Source: Sulfuritalea sp. | GTDB lineage: Bacteria > Pseudomonadota > Gammaproteobacteria > Burkholderiales > Rhodocyclaceae | Assembly (NCBI GenBank): GCA_022842325.1 | Contig: JALHPU010000001.1 | Coordinates: forward strand, 208,934-272,933 | Direction: 5' to 3' | Length of the DNA: 64,000 nucleotides | Shown here: piece after piece, positions 1 to 9,410 of the stretch | Position numbering within the stretch: the stretch's first letter is position 1 | Layout of the letters: each line of letters begins with the position of its first letter | Notes under the pieces: generated by a model | The model's input: only the letters and a program-made list of their open reading frames with translations | The model's database searches: none | Told to the model about the DNA's origin: nothing | Position numbers and translations under genes: made by a program

Positions 1-449
1 TTGTAGGTGCCGAGCAGTCGCCCCGCATTCGACAAGGGCACCACCACCATGGCCTGGCAGCCGGTGTTGAAGAATTCCTCGCCGTTGCGCTCGGCGCAGG
101 GCTTGAGGTCGATCTCGAACAGGGGCCGGTTCTGCCGTATCGCGATGCCGCACTGGCCGCAGTCGCGCGAGACCAGACGCTCCTTTTCGACCACCGCCGG
201 CGGCAGTCCGCGCGAGGCCACCATGCGCAAATGCAGGCCGTCGCTGGTCAGCACCCGCACCACGCCGGCGTCGGCCTTGGCCAGGCGGATCATGGTGCCG
301 AGGAAGCGGCCCAGCAGTTCGTCGAGATCGTCCTCGTCGGCCAGATTGCTCGATATCTCGGCGAGCACATGCAGCGCTTCCAGCGTGTGGCTGCCGGAAG
401 GATCGAGATCCAGGTCTTGCAGAGGGTGGGCGGTATCGGGCCGGGCCAT
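1..449 (-). CDS. GAF-domain sensor protein, N-terminal 149 residues (gene runs off the left edge)
   Basis: Reading leftward from the ATG at 449, an open frame continues to the window edge and encodes 149 residues. Residues 20-149 look like a GAF domain of the kind found before histidine kinase or GGDEF outputs: a helical lead-in with LAEISSNLADEDDLDELL, then ADAGVVRVL and VVVPLSNAGRLLGTY. Four cysteines stand out: DCGQCG (97 and 100), KPC (118) and TGC (131), reminiscent of the cysteine cluster in the central module of NarX/NarQ-type nitrate sensors. The gene starts 3 bp after the Nudix gene stop, so the two are probably co-transcribed. The output domain is outside the window, so kinase versus cyclase cannot be decided. 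Confidence 0.7.
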   Translation of the reverse strand, partial: MARPDTAHPLQDLDLDPSGSHTLEALHVLAEISSNLADEDDLDELLGRFLGTMIRLAKADAGVVRVLTSDGLHLRMVASRGLPPAVVEKERLVSRDCGQCGIAIRQNRPLFEIDLKPCAERNGEEFFNTGCQAMVVVPLSNAGRLLGTY

Positions 450-452
450 GAT

Positions 453-1016
453 TCAGTCAGGCAGGGGCCAGGCGCCGGAGGCGATCTTGTCTGCCCACAT
501 CAGGGCGCTGATGGTCTTGCCGTCAGTGATTTCGCCATCCTGCACGGCGAGCAGGGCATCGGCGACGGTCATCTCGATCACCTCGAGGAACTCGCCGTGG
601 TCGCGCTGATGGCCCACGTAGATCAGGCCGCTGGCCCAAAAGATTTCAATGCGTTCGTCGGAGTAGCCGATGCAGGGATGCATGGTGGCCAGGTGTCGCC
701 AGAATTTGGCCTGATGCCCGGTTTCCTCGCGCAGTTCGCGTTTGGCGGTGTCCAGCGGATGCTCGTCGGGATCAATCTTTCCGGCCGGCAGTTCGACGAA
801 GACACGCTGCAGCGGGTAGCGGAACTGGCGCTCGAACAGCAACTTGCCGTTATCCAGCGTGGCGACCACCACCACTGCGCCCGGATGCGCGATCCATTCG
901 CGCACGGCCTCGTGGCCATTGTTCATGCGCACCGTGTCGCGTCGCACGTGCAACAGCTTGCCGTCGAAAACCGGCTCGCTGGCGACAGTATGTTCAATCA
1001 GGTCGGAATCATCCAT
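453..1016 (-). CDS. Nudix hydrolase, ADP-ribose pyrophosphatase type
   Basis: A 187-residue protein with a complete Nudix box: GKIDPDEHPLDTAKR followed directly by ELREETG, matching Gx5Ex7REUxEExGU. The upstream strand with FERQFRYPLQRVFVELPAG is typical of the NudF/ADP-ribose pyrophosphatase group, which hydrolyses ADP-ribose to AMP and ribose-5-phosphate in the cytoplasm. The ATG at 1016 (MDDSDL) is preferred to an in-frame GTG at 1025. In many betaproteobacteria a Nudix gene lies just after nuoN in the same direction; here a gene on the other strand lies between them. The family call is firm, the exact substrate is inference. Confidence 0.88.
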   Translation of the reverse strand: MDDSDLIEHTVASEPVFDGKLLHVRRDTVRMNNGHEAVREWIAHPGAVVVVATLDNGKLLFERQFRYPLQRVFVELPAGKIDPDEHPLDTAKRELREETGHQAKFWRHLATMHPCIGYSDERIEIFWASGLIYVGHQRDHGEFLEVIEMTVADALLAVQDGEITDGKTISALMWADKIASGAWPLPD

Positions 1017-1101
1017 GCTGCGCACAGGGTAATAATTGATACTTGAACTTTCATCATCGGACGCTATCTTATATTAGCCAATATTGATTGAGGAGGCATA
1101 T

Positions 1102-1557
1102 ATGTCGGGCTTGATTCCAGGTTTGAGTAGCGACGGTGTGGTGACCATCAACCGCGTACTGCTTCGCGAAGGATATACCATCGACGACCTCGAAGAGCGC
1201 GTTGCGGTGCTGTGCGAGAACGTAAAAACCTACCACTCGGAAACCGGATTTCTCGGCGGCATGGTGGTCCTCAACAGCGGCCAGGTGTCCAATGAAGGCA
1301 GCACCCTCGGTCAGGCGGTGGCGAGCCCGTTGCAGGATCGCGAGGCACTGATCATCACCTTCTGGGAATCGTTTGCGCAGCACGAGGCATCACACCGCAG
1401 CGAGACTTTCCAGCCGCTGTTTCGCCAAGTTCTCGAATTGTGCGAAAACGGAAATGAAGAAATCGCGTATCGCATGCTTTGGTCGGGCAAGGCCTACTCG
1501 CCACAGGAAGCGGCGGAGGCAAGGGCAGCGAAGGAACGATACGCGAAAGCCGCGTAG
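1102..1557 (+). CDS. Conserved hypothetical protein, 151 aa, possible ABM-like fold
   Basis: I do not recognise this protein. The ATG at 1102 has a strong AGGAGG ribosome site about 7 bases upstream, so the in-frame TTG at 1084 is rejected. It is soluble, with no signal peptide or membrane segment. The pattern GGMVVLNSG..., REALIITFWESFAQHEAS..., FQPLFRQVLELCENG loosely recalls antibiotic-biosynthesis-monooxygenase-like dimeric beta-alpha barrels (strand, FWxSFxxHEA, helix), but that is weak inference. It lies convergent to nuoN and divergent from the Nudix gene. Its last 113 bp are repeated at 1634-1746. Confidence 0.75.
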   Translation: MSGLIPGLSSDGVVTINRVLLREGYTIDDLEERVAVLCENVKTYHSETGFLGGMVVLNSGQVSNEGSTLGQAVASPLQDREALIITFWESFAQHEASHRSETFQPLFRQVLELCENGNEEIAYRMLWSGKAYSPQEAAEARAAKERYAKAA

Positions 1558-1633
1558 CGGATTTTCAATTCCGCTTCGGTGCAGGCTAAGCTGAGCGCAG
1601 CGAAGATTAAGCGCCAAAGGCGCGGCCGCAGCC

Positions 1634-1746
1634 AAAACGGAAATGAAGAACTAGCGTATCGCATGCTGTGGTCGGGCAAGGCTTACTCGCCGCAGGAAGC
1701 GGCGGAGGCAAGGGCTGCCAAGGAACGCTACGCGCAGACCGCGTAG
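1634..1746 (+). pseudogene. Decayed second copy of the 3' end of the 1102-1557 gene
   Basis: These 113 bp align without gaps to 1445-1557, shifted by 189 bp, with 11 mismatches (about 90% identity). In frame they read NGNEELAYRMLWSGKAYSP and on to the same stop codon. Of nine changed codons six are synonymous and three are conservative (I to L, K to Q, A to T). No start or ribosome site lies upstream, and the 76 bp between the copies are unrelated. It looks like the tail of a once complete paralog rather than a fresh partial duplication. Confidence 0.8.
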
Positions 1747-1788
1747 CGTTGTGTCCAGCAAGGCTTGGAAGAAGCTGCCGGTGCGCCG

Positions 1789-3270
1789 CTACAGCGAGCG
1801 CATCAGCGTGGTGGTGCAGACCAGCATCACTTCGTCGGGGAACAGGCCGAAAGCAGCAATCGCCAGACCGTTCAGCGACACCAGCACGCGCACGTCGAGA
1901 CCGGCAGTGATCGGTGCCGAATCGACCGGAGCGTCGAAGTACATCAGCTTGACCACCCGCAGGTAGTAGAACGCGCCCACCAGCGAGAACATCACGGCAA
2001 TCACGGCCACTGCCGTGTAGCCGGCCTTGATCGCCGCCAGCAGCACGGCGAACTTGGCGAAAAAGCCGATGAAGAACGGGATGCCGGCCATGGAGAACAT
2101 CATGATCAGCATCATCGCGGCAAACCACGGGCTGCGCTTGTTGAGTCCCTTGAAGTCTTCGAGGTTCTCCGCTTCGTAGCCGGCGCGCGACAGCAGCAGC
2201 ACCATGCCGAAGGCGCCGAGCGACATCAGCACATAGGCCACCGTGTAGTACAGCGCCGAACTGTAGGCATTGACGGCGGTGAATGGATCGACCTGACCGC
2301 CGACCAGGCCCGACATCAGGCCCAGCACCATGTAGCCCATGTGGGAAATCGCCGAGTAGGCCAGCATGCGCTTGATGTTGGTCTGCGCGATCGCCGCCAG
2401 GTTGCCGAGACCGATCGACAGCACGGCCATGATCAGCAGCATCTTCTGCCAGTCCAGCGCCAGTCCGAACAGCCCATACACCAGCAGGCGCAGGGCCATG
2501 GCGAAGGCGGCCAGCTTCGGCGCCGAGCCGATGAACATGGTCACGGCCGTCGGTGCACCGTGATAGACATCGGGAATCCACATGTGGAACGGCACCAGGC
2601 CGAGCTTGAAGGCGACGCCGGCGACAAGGAAGACGAGGCCGAAGACCAGCACGGGCTTTTCCGCATTGCCCTGATACAGGGCCTGGGCCACACCGCCGAG
2701 TTCCAGACTGCCGGTGGCGCCATAAATCATCGACATGCCGTAGAGCAACATGCCTGACGCGAGGGCGCCGAGCACGAAATACTTCATCGCCGCCTCGGTC
2801 GCGCGCGAGTTGTCACGGTCAATCGCAACCAGGGCGTAAAGCGAGAGCGACATCAGTTCCAGACCAAGGTACATGGTCAGGAAATTCGCCGCCGAGATCA
2901 TGACCATCATGCCCAGCGTGGCGTAGAGCACCAGGACGTAATACTCGCCCTTGTCCAGCCCGCGGTCCGCCATGTACTGCCGGCCGTAGATCAGCATCAT
3001 GATCACGGCGAGATAGGTGACCAGCTTGAGGAAGTCCGACAGGAGGTCGTCGACGAACATGTTGCTGAAGGTCAGCGTGGTCTGTCCGTCGGAGGTGACC
3101 AGCGTAATGGCGGCGCAACCGATCAGCGTGATCACGCTCAGCATGGCGGCCATCCAGCGGTGGGTGGCACCGAAGATCAGGTCGACAAACAGCACCAGGA
3201 AGGACATCAGCAGGAGAAAGATCTCCGGCGCCGCCGGGTACAGGTCGGGCATCACGAAATTATTCAGCAT
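1789..3270 (-). CDS. nuoN: NADH-quinone oxidoreductase subunit N
   Basis: A 493-residue polytopic membrane protein, one of the three antiporter-like proton-pumping subunits of complex I. It has about 14 hydrophobic segments and the family hallmarks: [19 protein letters not shown], then [22 protein letters not shown] with its conserved lysine, and [27 protein letters not shown]. The start [20 protein letters not shown] fits the family. It is the last gene of the nuo operon, 39 bp after nuoM. Confidence 0.97.
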   Translation of the reverse strand: MLNNFVMPDLYPAAPEIFLLLMSFLVLFVDLIFGATHRWMAAMLSVITLIGCAAITLVTSDGQTTLTFSNMFVDDLLSDFLKLVTYLAVIMMLIYGRQYMADRGLDKGEYYVLVLYATLGMMVMISAANFLTMYLGLELMSLSLYALVAIDRDNSRATEAAMKYFVLGALASGMLLYGMSMIYGATGSLELGGVAQALYQGNAEKPVLVFGLVFLVAGVAFKLGLVPFHMWIPDVYHGAPTAVTMFIGSAPKLAAFAMALRLLVYGLFGLALDWQKMLLIMAVLSIGLGNLAAIAQTNIKRMLAYSAISHMGYMVLGLMSGLVGGQVDPFTAVNAYSSALYYTVAYVLMSLGAFGMVLLLSRAGYEAENLEDFKGLNKRSPWFAAMMLIMMFSMAGIPFFIGFFAKFAVLLAAIKAGYTAVAVIAVMFSLVGAFYYLRVVKLMYFDAPVDSAPITAGLDVRVLVSLNGLAIAAFGLFPDEVMLVCTTTLMRSL

Positions 3271-3309
3271 CGCTTCTCTCGTGTCTCTCTTATCGTGTGC
3301 CTGCGTTCA

Positions 3310-4785
3310 TCACAGCTTGCTCGCCGCAACATGCTTGAGCAGGTTATCCACCGAAGCGTGCATCACTTCGGTGAAGGGGAAGGGGTAGAGGCCCATGGCC
3401 AGGACGCAGACTGCCAGCAGTCCGAGCACCAGGAATTCGCGGCCGCCGATGTCCTTGAGGGCGGCGACGTGATCGTTGGCCACCGCGCCGAAGACCACGC
3501 GCTTGATCATCCACAGGGTATAAGCAGCACCGAGAATCAGCGTGGTGGCGGCGGCAAAGCCGACCCAGAAGTTGAACTTGATGGCGCCCAGGATGACCAT
3601 GAACTCGCCGACGAAACCCGAGGTGGCGGGCAGTCCGGAATTGGCCATGGCAAAGAAGATGAACAGCGCGGCGAACTTCGGCATGGTATTCACCACGCCG
3701 CCGTAGTCGGCGATCATGCGCGAATGCATGCGGTCGTACATGACGCCTACGCAAAGGAACATTGCCGCCGAGACGAAGCCGTGCGAAATCATCTGCACCA
3801 GCGCGCCTTCGATGCCGATCTGGTTGAAGATGAAGAAGCCGAGCGTGACGAAGCCCATGTGCGAGATCGACGAATAGGCGATCAGCTTCTTCATGTCGGT
3901 CTGCACCAGCGCCACGAAGCCGATGTACACCACGGCAATCAGCGACAGCGCAATCATCAGCGGCGCCAGCTGGTGGCTGGCGTCTGGCACGATCGGCAGC
4001 GAAAACCGCACGAAACCGTAGGCACCGAGCTTCAGCGCGATCGCCGCCAGCACCACCGAACCGCCGGTGGGTGCCTCGACGTGGGCGTCGGGCAGCCAGG
4101 TATGCACCGGCCACATCGGCACCTTGACCGCGAAGGACACCAGGAAGGCGATGAAAATCAGGATCTGCGGCGCGATACCGATGCGCAACTGGTGCCAGTC
4201 GAGGATGTTGAAGCTGCCGCCGGATTCGAGGAACAGCCAGATCAGCGCGACCAGCATCAGCAGCGAGCCGAGCAGCGTGTAGAGGAAGAACTTGAAGGCC
4301 GCATAGACGCGGTTCGGGCCGCCCCAGGCGCCGATGATGATGTACATCGGGATCAGCGAGGCTTCGAAGAAGACGTAGAACAGTACACCGTCGAGCGCGC
4401 TGAAAATACCGTTCATGAGGCCGGACATGACGAGGAAGGCGCCCATGTACTGTGCCTGCTTTTCTTCGATGACTTCCCAGCCGGCCAGCACTACCAGCAC
4501 GGTGATCAGGCTGTTGAGCAGAATGAAGGGCATCGAAATGCCGTCCACCCCGAGGAAATACTGAACGTTGAAGCGGGTAATCCAGGGAGTCTGCTCGACG
4601 AACTGCATGCCGCTCTGCGTTACGTCGAAGCCGGTGTAGAGCGGGATCGTCACCAGAAAGCCAGCGACGGCCACTGCCAGCGACAGCCAGCGCACCAGCG
4701 TGCGGCGCTCGGAGCCGACCCAGAACACCGGGACGGCGCCAAGGATCGGGATCCAGATTGCAAGACTCAGGAGTTGCGAATTCAT
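3310..4785 (-). CDS. nuoM: NADH-quinone oxidoreductase subunit M
   Basis: A 491-residue antiporter-like membrane subunit of complex I. Typical motifs are the WEVIEEKQAQY region with its conserved transmembrane glutamate, HTWLPDAHVEAPTGGSVVLA, and TDMKKLIAYSSISHMGF with the proton-channel lysines. Length and hydrophobic pattern match full-length NuoM. It lies between nuoL (46 bp gap) and nuoN in the conserved order and should be made from the single nuo transcript. Confidence 0.97.
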   Translation of the reverse strand: MNSQLLSLAIWIPILGAVPVFWVGSERRTLVRWLSLAVAVAGFLVTIPLYTGFDVTQSGMQFVEQTPWITRFNVQYFLGVDGISMPFILLNSLITVLVVLAGWEVIEEKQAQYMGAFLVMSGLMNGIFSALDGVLFYVFFEASLIPMYIIIGAWGGPNRVYAAFKFFLYTLLGSLLMLVALIWLFLESGGSFNILDWHQLRIGIAPQILIFIAFLVSFAVKVPMWPVHTWLPDAHVEAPTGGSVVLAAIALKLGAYGFVRFSLPIVPDASHQLAPLMIALSLIAVVYIGFVALVQTDMKKLIAYSSISHMGFVTLGFFIFNQIGIEGALVQMISHGFVSAAMFLCVGVMYDRMHSRMIADYGGVVNTMPKFAALFIFFAMANSGLPATSGFVGEFMVILGAIKFNFWVGFAAATTLILGAAYTLWMIKRVVFGAVANDHVAALKDIGGREFLVLGLLAVCVLAMGLYPFPFTEVMHASVDNLLKHVAASKL

Positions 4786-4831
4786 CGGTTTTTCATTCCA
4801 TCTGGCCGGTGTGCATGAGTGCGCCTTTGCA

Positions 4832-6862
4832 TCAGGCCCTGTTGAACCAGAGCGTCAGCAGCGCAAAGACGCCGAAGATCATGCCGAAGGCGTACTGGTA
4901 GATGCGGCCGGTCTGGACCAGACGGACCAGGCTTGAAATCCAGCCCACCGCGGCAGCCGAGCCATTGACCATGACACCGTCGATCAGGACCTGGTCGCCG
5001 CCTTTCCAGAGGCCGCGACCCAACAAGCGGGCGCCACCGGCGAAGAACCAGTCGTTGAACCTGTCGAAGCCGTATTTCTCTTCGAGGATGGTCGCCAGAA
5101 TGCCGGACTTGGCCTTGATCACCGCCGGCAGGTCCGGACGCACGATGTAGAGGTACCACGCCGTTACCGCGCCGGAAAGCGCCAGCCAGAACGGCAGCGT
5201 CGTCACGCCGTGGGCCATCATGCCGAACACGCCATGGAATTCGTGGGCCATGGTCGCCATGCCCTTGTGCACGTCGGCGATGGTGATCGCATTGCCGAAC
5301 CAGTTGCCATAGAGAATCGTGCCGATCAGCCAGCCCGAGCCGATCGCCGGGATGGCCAGCAGGATCAGCGGCACGGTAACGACTTTGGGCGATTCATGCG
5401 GCTCGACGGGACCATGATGGCCATGGTCATCGTGGTGCGCGTCATGGCCGTGGGGGTCGTGCGCCTGCTCACGGAAACGCTCCTTGCCGTGGAAGGTAAA
5501 GAAGATCAGGCGGAAGGAATACAGGCCGCCGACGAACACCGCCGCCAGCGCGCAGAAATAGGCGAAGCCGGCGCCCGGCACCTGGGCCAGATGCACGGCC
5601 TCGATGATCGAATCCTTGGAGAAGAAGCCGGCGAAGGGCGGCAGGCCGGCGTTGGCGATGGCGCCGATCAGCATTGTCGCGTAGGTGATGGGCAGGTACT
5701 TGCGCAGGCCTCCCATCTTGCGCATGTCCTGCTCATGGTGCATGGCGATGATCACCGAGCCGGCGCCGAGGAACAGCACGGCCTTGAAGAAGGCATGCGT
5801 CATCAAGTGGAAGATCGCCACCGAGTAGGCCGAAGCACCGAGCGCCATGGTCATGTAACCGAGCTGCGACAAGGTCGAGTAGGCGACGACGCGCTTGACG
5901 TCGGTCTGGACGATGGCGATCAGCGCCATGAACAGCGTGGTGATGGCGCCGATGACCATGACGAAGGACAGCGCAGTATCGGAAAGCTCGAACAGCGGCG
6001 ACATGCGCGAGACCATGAAGATGCCGGCCGTGACCATGGTTGCGGCATGGATCAGCGCGGAGATCGGGGTCGGGCCTTCCATCGAATCGGGCAGCCAGAC
6101 ATGCAGCGGGAACTGCGCCGACTTGCCCATGGCGCCGATGAACAGGCAGATGCAGGCGGCGGTGATCAGCGGCCAGCCGGTGACGGTCTCGGTCATCGCG
6201 GCCAGTTCATTGCGCTTGGCGAACACCGTGGCGTAGTCGAGGCTGCCGGCATAGGCGGCGATCAGGCCGATGCCAAGCAGGAAGCCGAAGTCGCCGACGC
6301 GGTTGACCAGGAATGCCTTGAGGTTGGCGTAGATCGCGGTCGGCCGTACCGACCAGAAGCCGATCAGCAGGTAGGAGACGAGACCCACCGCCTCCCAGCC
6401 GAAGAACAGCTGGACGAAGTTGTTGCTCATCACCAGCATCAGCATCGAGAAGGTGAACAGCGAGATGTAGCTGAAGAAGCGCTGATAGCTGTTGGTGCCG
6501 GCCTTGCTGTCCGCCGGCCAGTTGTCCTCGTCGTGCGCCATGTAGCCGATGGTGTAGACATGCACCATGAGCGAGACGAAGGTGACGACGAGCATCATCA
6601 GTACGGTCAGCTGGTCGATCAGGAAGCCGATCTCGAGCTTCAGGCCACCCGATTCCATCCAGGTGTAAACCGCCCCATTGAAGATGTGGCCGGCCTGTAC
6701 GTCCTGGAAGATCATTACCGACAGCAGGAAAGAGATCGCCACACCGAGTATCGTCACGGTATGCGCGCCCTTGCGACCAAGGAGTCCGCCGAAGAATCCG
6801 GCGAGGATCGCGCCGGCCAGCGGAGCGAGGGGAACCAGCAGATAGAGTGTCTTCATGCCCAT
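4832..6862 (-). CDS. nuoL: NADH-quinone oxidoreductase subunit L
   Basis: A 676-residue membrane subunit, the most distal proton pump of complex I, which carries the long C-terminal amphipathic helix. Diagnostic stretches are WEAVGLVSYLLIGFW, HVWLPDSMEGPTPISALIHA, TDVKRVVAYSTLSQLGYM and MTHAFFKAVLFLGAGS. A histidine-rich loop near residue 480 (DPHGHDAHHDDHGHH) is common in betaproteobacterial NuoL. The start could be 6862 (MGMKTLYLL) or 6856 (MKTLYLL); both are ATG and the shorter form matches many homologs. It begins 6 bp after the nuoK stop. Confidence 0.96.
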   Translation of the reverse strand: MGMKTLYLLVPLAPLAGAILAGFFGGLLGRKGAHTVTILGVAISFLLSVMIFQDVQAGHIFNGAVYTWMESGGLKLEIGFLIDQLTVLMMLVVTFVSLMVHVYTIGYMAHDEDNWPADSKAGTNSYQRFFSYISLFTFSMLMLVMSNNFVQLFFGWEAVGLVSYLLIGFWSVRPTAIYANLKAFLVNRVGDFGFLLGIGLIAAYAGSLDYATVFAKRNELAAMTETVTGWPLITAACICLFIGAMGKSAQFPLHVWLPDSMEGPTPISALIHAATMVTAGIFMVSRMSPLFELSDTALSFVMVIGAITTLFMALIAIVQTDVKRVVAYSTLSQLGYMTMALGASAYSVAIFHLMTHAFFKAVLFLGAGSVIIAMHHEQDMRKMGGLRKYLPITYATMLIGAIANAGLPPFAGFFSKDSIIEAVHLAQVPGAGFAYFCALAAVFVGGLYSFRLIFFTFHGKERFREQAHDPHGHDAHHDDHGHHGPVEPHESPKVVTVPLILLAIPAIGSGWLIGTILYGNWFGNAITIADVHKGMATMAHEFHGVFGMMAHGVTTLPFWLALSGAVTAWYLYIVRPDLPAVIKAKSGILATILEEKYGFDRFNDWFFAGGARLLGRGLWKGGDQVLIDGVMVNGSAAAVGWISSLVRLVQTGRIYQYAFGMIFGVFALLTLWFNRA

Positions 6863-6868
6863 GGCCCG

Positions 6869-7174
6869 TTAGCCCTTCAGGCGGTCGAGGTCTTCGACTT
6901 CGATCGAGGACAGGTTGCGGAACAGCACCACCAGAATCGCGAGACCGATGCCGGACTCGGCGGCAGCCACGACGAGTATGAAAAATACGAAAAGCTGGCC
7001 CGCGAGGTCATTGAGGTAATGCGAAAAGGCGACAAAATTCAGATTCACCGCCAGCAGCATCAATTCGATGGCCATCAGCAGCACGATCAGGTTCTTCCGG
7101 TTGAGGAAGATGCCGACGATGCTGATCGCAAACAGGATGGCGGCCAGGATCAGGTAATACGACAGCGGGATCAT
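6869..7174 (-). CDS. nuoK: NADH-quinone oxidoreductase subunit K
   Basis: A 101-residue protein with three membrane helices. It has the conserved buried glutamates of NuoK ([11 protein letters not shown] and [14 protein letters not shown]), which take part in proton transfer in the complex I membrane arm. The start [15 protein letters not shown] overlaps the nuoJ stop by 4 bp (ATGA), implying translational coupling. Length is normal for the family. Confidence 0.97.
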   Translation of the reverse strand: MIPLSYYLILAAILFAISIVGIFLNRKNLIVLLMAIELMLLAVNLNFVAFSHYLNDLAGQLFVFFILVVAAAESGIGLAILVVLFRNLSSIEVEDLDRLKG

Positions 7175-7803
7175 GCCTGCTCCCCCTTGTTTGCCGGCGC
7201 GGGAAGCTCGACGTCCGGTGCCATTTTGACCAGCCGCATGCGATCCTTGCTCTTGACCGCTATCTGGTCCGACGGATGCATGGTCTTGGTATCCTTGCGC
7301 CGGCGCAGGGTCAACATCACCGCCGCAATGATGCCCACCAGCAGGATCACCGAGGCGATTTCGAAGGGATAGGCGTAGTCGGTATAAAGCACCCGCGCCA
7401 GTTCCTTGGTATTGCTGTAATTCGCCGGCAGGTTGTGCGGCGGCAGGTTGGCCAGACCAAAATAGCGCCCCGAGAGCACCACGGCCATCTCGGCCACCAT
7501 CAAGCCGCCAACCAGCGCGCCCAAGGGCAGGTTTTTCCAGAAGCCCTGACGCACCCGCTCGATATTGATGTCTAGCATCATTACCACGAAGAGGAACAGC
7601 ACCATCACCGCCCCGACGTAGACCATGATCAGCGCCAGTGCCAGGAACTCCGCCTGCAGCAGCATCCACAGGCCCGCCACATTGAAGAAGGCCAGCACCA
7701 GGAACAGGGCGGCATGCACCGGATTGCGCGCCGTGATCACGCGCAGTGCGGCGAGAACCGTCACTGTCGAGAAAACGTAGAAAAGTAGAGTCTTGAATTC
7801 CAT
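7171..7803 (-). CDS. nuoJ: NADH-quinone oxidoreductase subunit J
   Basis: A 210-residue membrane subunit of complex I with five helices followed by a hydrophilic C-terminus. Characteristic segments are [41 protein letters not shown] and the pi-bulge helix region. It overlaps nuoK by 4 bp and follows nuoI by 18 bp. The C-terminal 45 residues are charged and typical of betaproteobacterial NuoJ. Confidence 0.96.
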   Translation of the reverse strand: MEFKTLLFYVFSTVTVLAALRVITARNPVHAALFLVLAFFNVAGLWMLLQAEFLALALIMVYVGAVMVLFLFVVMMLDINIERVRQGFWKNLPLGALVGGLMVAEMAVVLSGRYFGLANLPPHNLPANYSNTKELARVLYTDYAYPFEIASVILLVGIIAAVMLTLRRRKDTKTMHPSDQIAVKSKDRMRLVKMAPDVELPAPANKGEQA

Positions 7804-7821
7804 GGCGTGGTCAGCGGGGCA

Positions 7822-8307
7822 TCAGCGGAAAGGGGCATCCTGCGCGCGATCGGCGGCGATCTGCGCTTCGTTGCGGTCACCCACGGCCAGCAGCATCTGC
7901 TTGGTGTAGTAGAGATCGCCGCGCGCTTCGCCGTGATATTCGAAAATGCGGGTCTGCACGATGGCGTCCACCGGACAGGCCTCTTCGCAGAAACCGCAGA
8001 AAATGCACTTGGTCAGATCGATGTCGTAGCGGGTAGTACGACGGCTGCCGTCTTCCCGCTCGGCAGCTTCGATGGTAATGGCCAGGGCCGGACAAACCGC
8101 TTCGCAGAGTTTGCAGGCGATGCAGCGCTCCTCGCCGTTGGGATAGCGACGCAGCGCGTGCAAGCCGCGGAAGCGATTGCTCTGCGGCGTCTTCTCTTCC
8201 GGATATTGCACAGTAATCTTGCGCGCGAACATGTAGCGGCCGGTAACCGCCATGCCCTTGAACAGTTCCTTGAGGAACAGGCTGCCAATGAAATCTTTTG
8301 CACCCAT
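7822..8307 (-). CDS. nuoI: NADH-quinone oxidoreductase subunit I (two [4Fe-4S])
   Basis: A 161-residue ferredoxin-like subunit that links the peripheral arm to NuoB. Two complete 4Fe-4S motifs are visible, [12 protein letters not shown] and [12 protein letters not shown], which bind clusters N6a and N6b. The N-terminal [15 protein letters not shown] helix lies on the membrane. It is 17 bp downstream of nuoH in the nuo operon. Confidence 0.97.
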   Translation of the reverse strand: MGAKDFIGSLFLKELFKGMAVTGRYMFARKITVQYPEEKTPQSNRFRGLHALRRYPNGEERCIACKLCEAVCPALAITIEAAEREDGSRRTTRYDIDLTKCIFCGFCEEACPVDAIVQTRIFEYHGEARGDLYYTKQMLLAVGDRNEAQIAADRAQDAPFR

Positions 8308-8324
8308 GGTGATCTCTCCCGGCC

Positions 8325-9410
8325 CTATTTCCAGATGGTCAGCGGCGACATCATCCAGACGCCGACCACCAGAATCCAGACCAGCGTCAGCGGCACGAAA
8401 ACCTTCCAGCCCAGACGCATGATGTGGTCATAACGGTAACGCGGAAACGTGGCACGGATCCAGAGGAAGAAGAACAGGATCGCCGCCATTTTTGCCGCCA
8501 TCCAGTGAAAGCCGTCGGGAATGAAGCCGACCGGAGACAGCCAGCCGCCGAGGAAGAAGATCGAGGTCATCGCCGAAATCAGGATCATGTTGGCGTATTC
8601 GGCGAGGAAAAACATCGCGAAGGCCATGCCGGAATATTCGACCATGTGGCCGGCGACGATTTCCGATTCGCCCTCGACCACGTCGAAGGGCGCGCGGTTG
8701 GTTTCCGCCACCCCGGAAATCAGGTACACGGCGAACATTGGCAGCAGCGGCAGCCAGTTCCAGGACAGAAAGTCGAGCCCGTAGCCGGCGAAACGGCCCT
8801 TGTTCTGCGCCATGACGATGTCGGTCAGGTTGAGGCTGCTCGACACCATCAGCACCGTGATCAGAGCCAGACCCATCGAAACCTCGTAGGAAATCATCTG
8901 CGCCGATGCGCGCATGGCGCCAAAGAACGGATATTTCGAATTGGAGGCCCAACCGGCGATGATGATGCCGTAGACCCCGACCGAACTGATGGCCAGCAGA
9001 TACAGCACGCCGGCATCCACATTGGCCAGCACCCAGCCGGGCGAGAACGGGATCACAGCCCACAAGGCGAGTGCCGGTGCGATGGCCATGATCGGGCCGA
9101 GCACGAACAGCTTCTTGTCTGCCGCCGTCGGGAACAGCACTTCCTTGAAGAACAGCTTCAGACCGTCGGCGATCGGCTGCAGCAGACCCCACGGACCGAC
9201 GCGATTGGGACCGATCCGGACTTGCATCCAGCCGATGACCTTGCGCTCCCAAAAGGTCAGGTAGGCAACCGACAATAGCAGCGGCACCATGATCAGGACT
9301 ATCTTGAGCAGGGTCCAGATCAGCGGCCAGACCGACTTGATCACATCCCACAGCGGAGCCCACAAGGGGCCCAGCAACCACGCCAGCAGGTTCAGGACGT
9401 TGGCTTCCAT
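8325..9410 (-). CDS. nuoH: NADH-quinone oxidoreductase subunit H
   Basis: A 361-residue membrane subunit that forms much of the quinone chamber and links it to the proton channels. Family signatures include [21 protein letters not shown], the [24 protein letters not shown] loop split over about 220-245, and LGGW. The ATG at 9410 shares its first base with the last base of the nuoG stop (TGATG). An in-frame GTG one codon earlier is possible but less likely. Confidence 0.96.
   Translation of the reverse strand: MEANVLNLLAWLLGPLWAPLWDVIKSVWPLIWTLLKIVLIMVPLLLSVAYLTFWERKVIGWMQVRIGPNRVGPWGLLQPIADGLKLFFKEVLFPTAADKKLFVLGPIMAIAPALALWAVIPFSPGWVLANVDAGVLYLLAISSVGVYGIIIAGWASNSKYPFFGAMRASAQMISYEVSMGLALITVLMVSSSLNLTDIVMAQNKGRFAGYGLDFLSWNWLPLLPMFAVYLISGVAETNRAPFDVVEGESEIVAGHMVEYSGMAFAMFFLAEYANMILISAMTSIFFLGGWLSPVGFIPDGFHWMAAKMAAILFFFLWIRATFPRYRYDHIMRLGWKVFVPLTLVWILVVGVWMMSPLTIWK

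Noticed and set aside
3160-4818. Long plus-strand open frame of about 550 codons opposite nuoM/nuoN
   Set aside because: His/Gln/Asp/Arg-rich composition typical of antisense frames in GC-rich DNA; it lies fully over recognised nuo genes.
5210-7372. Plus-strand open frame of about 720 codons opposite nuoL, nuoK and nuoJ
   Set aside because: Antisense shadow; no family pattern, and the opposite strand has perfect NuoL, NuoK and NuoJ motifs.
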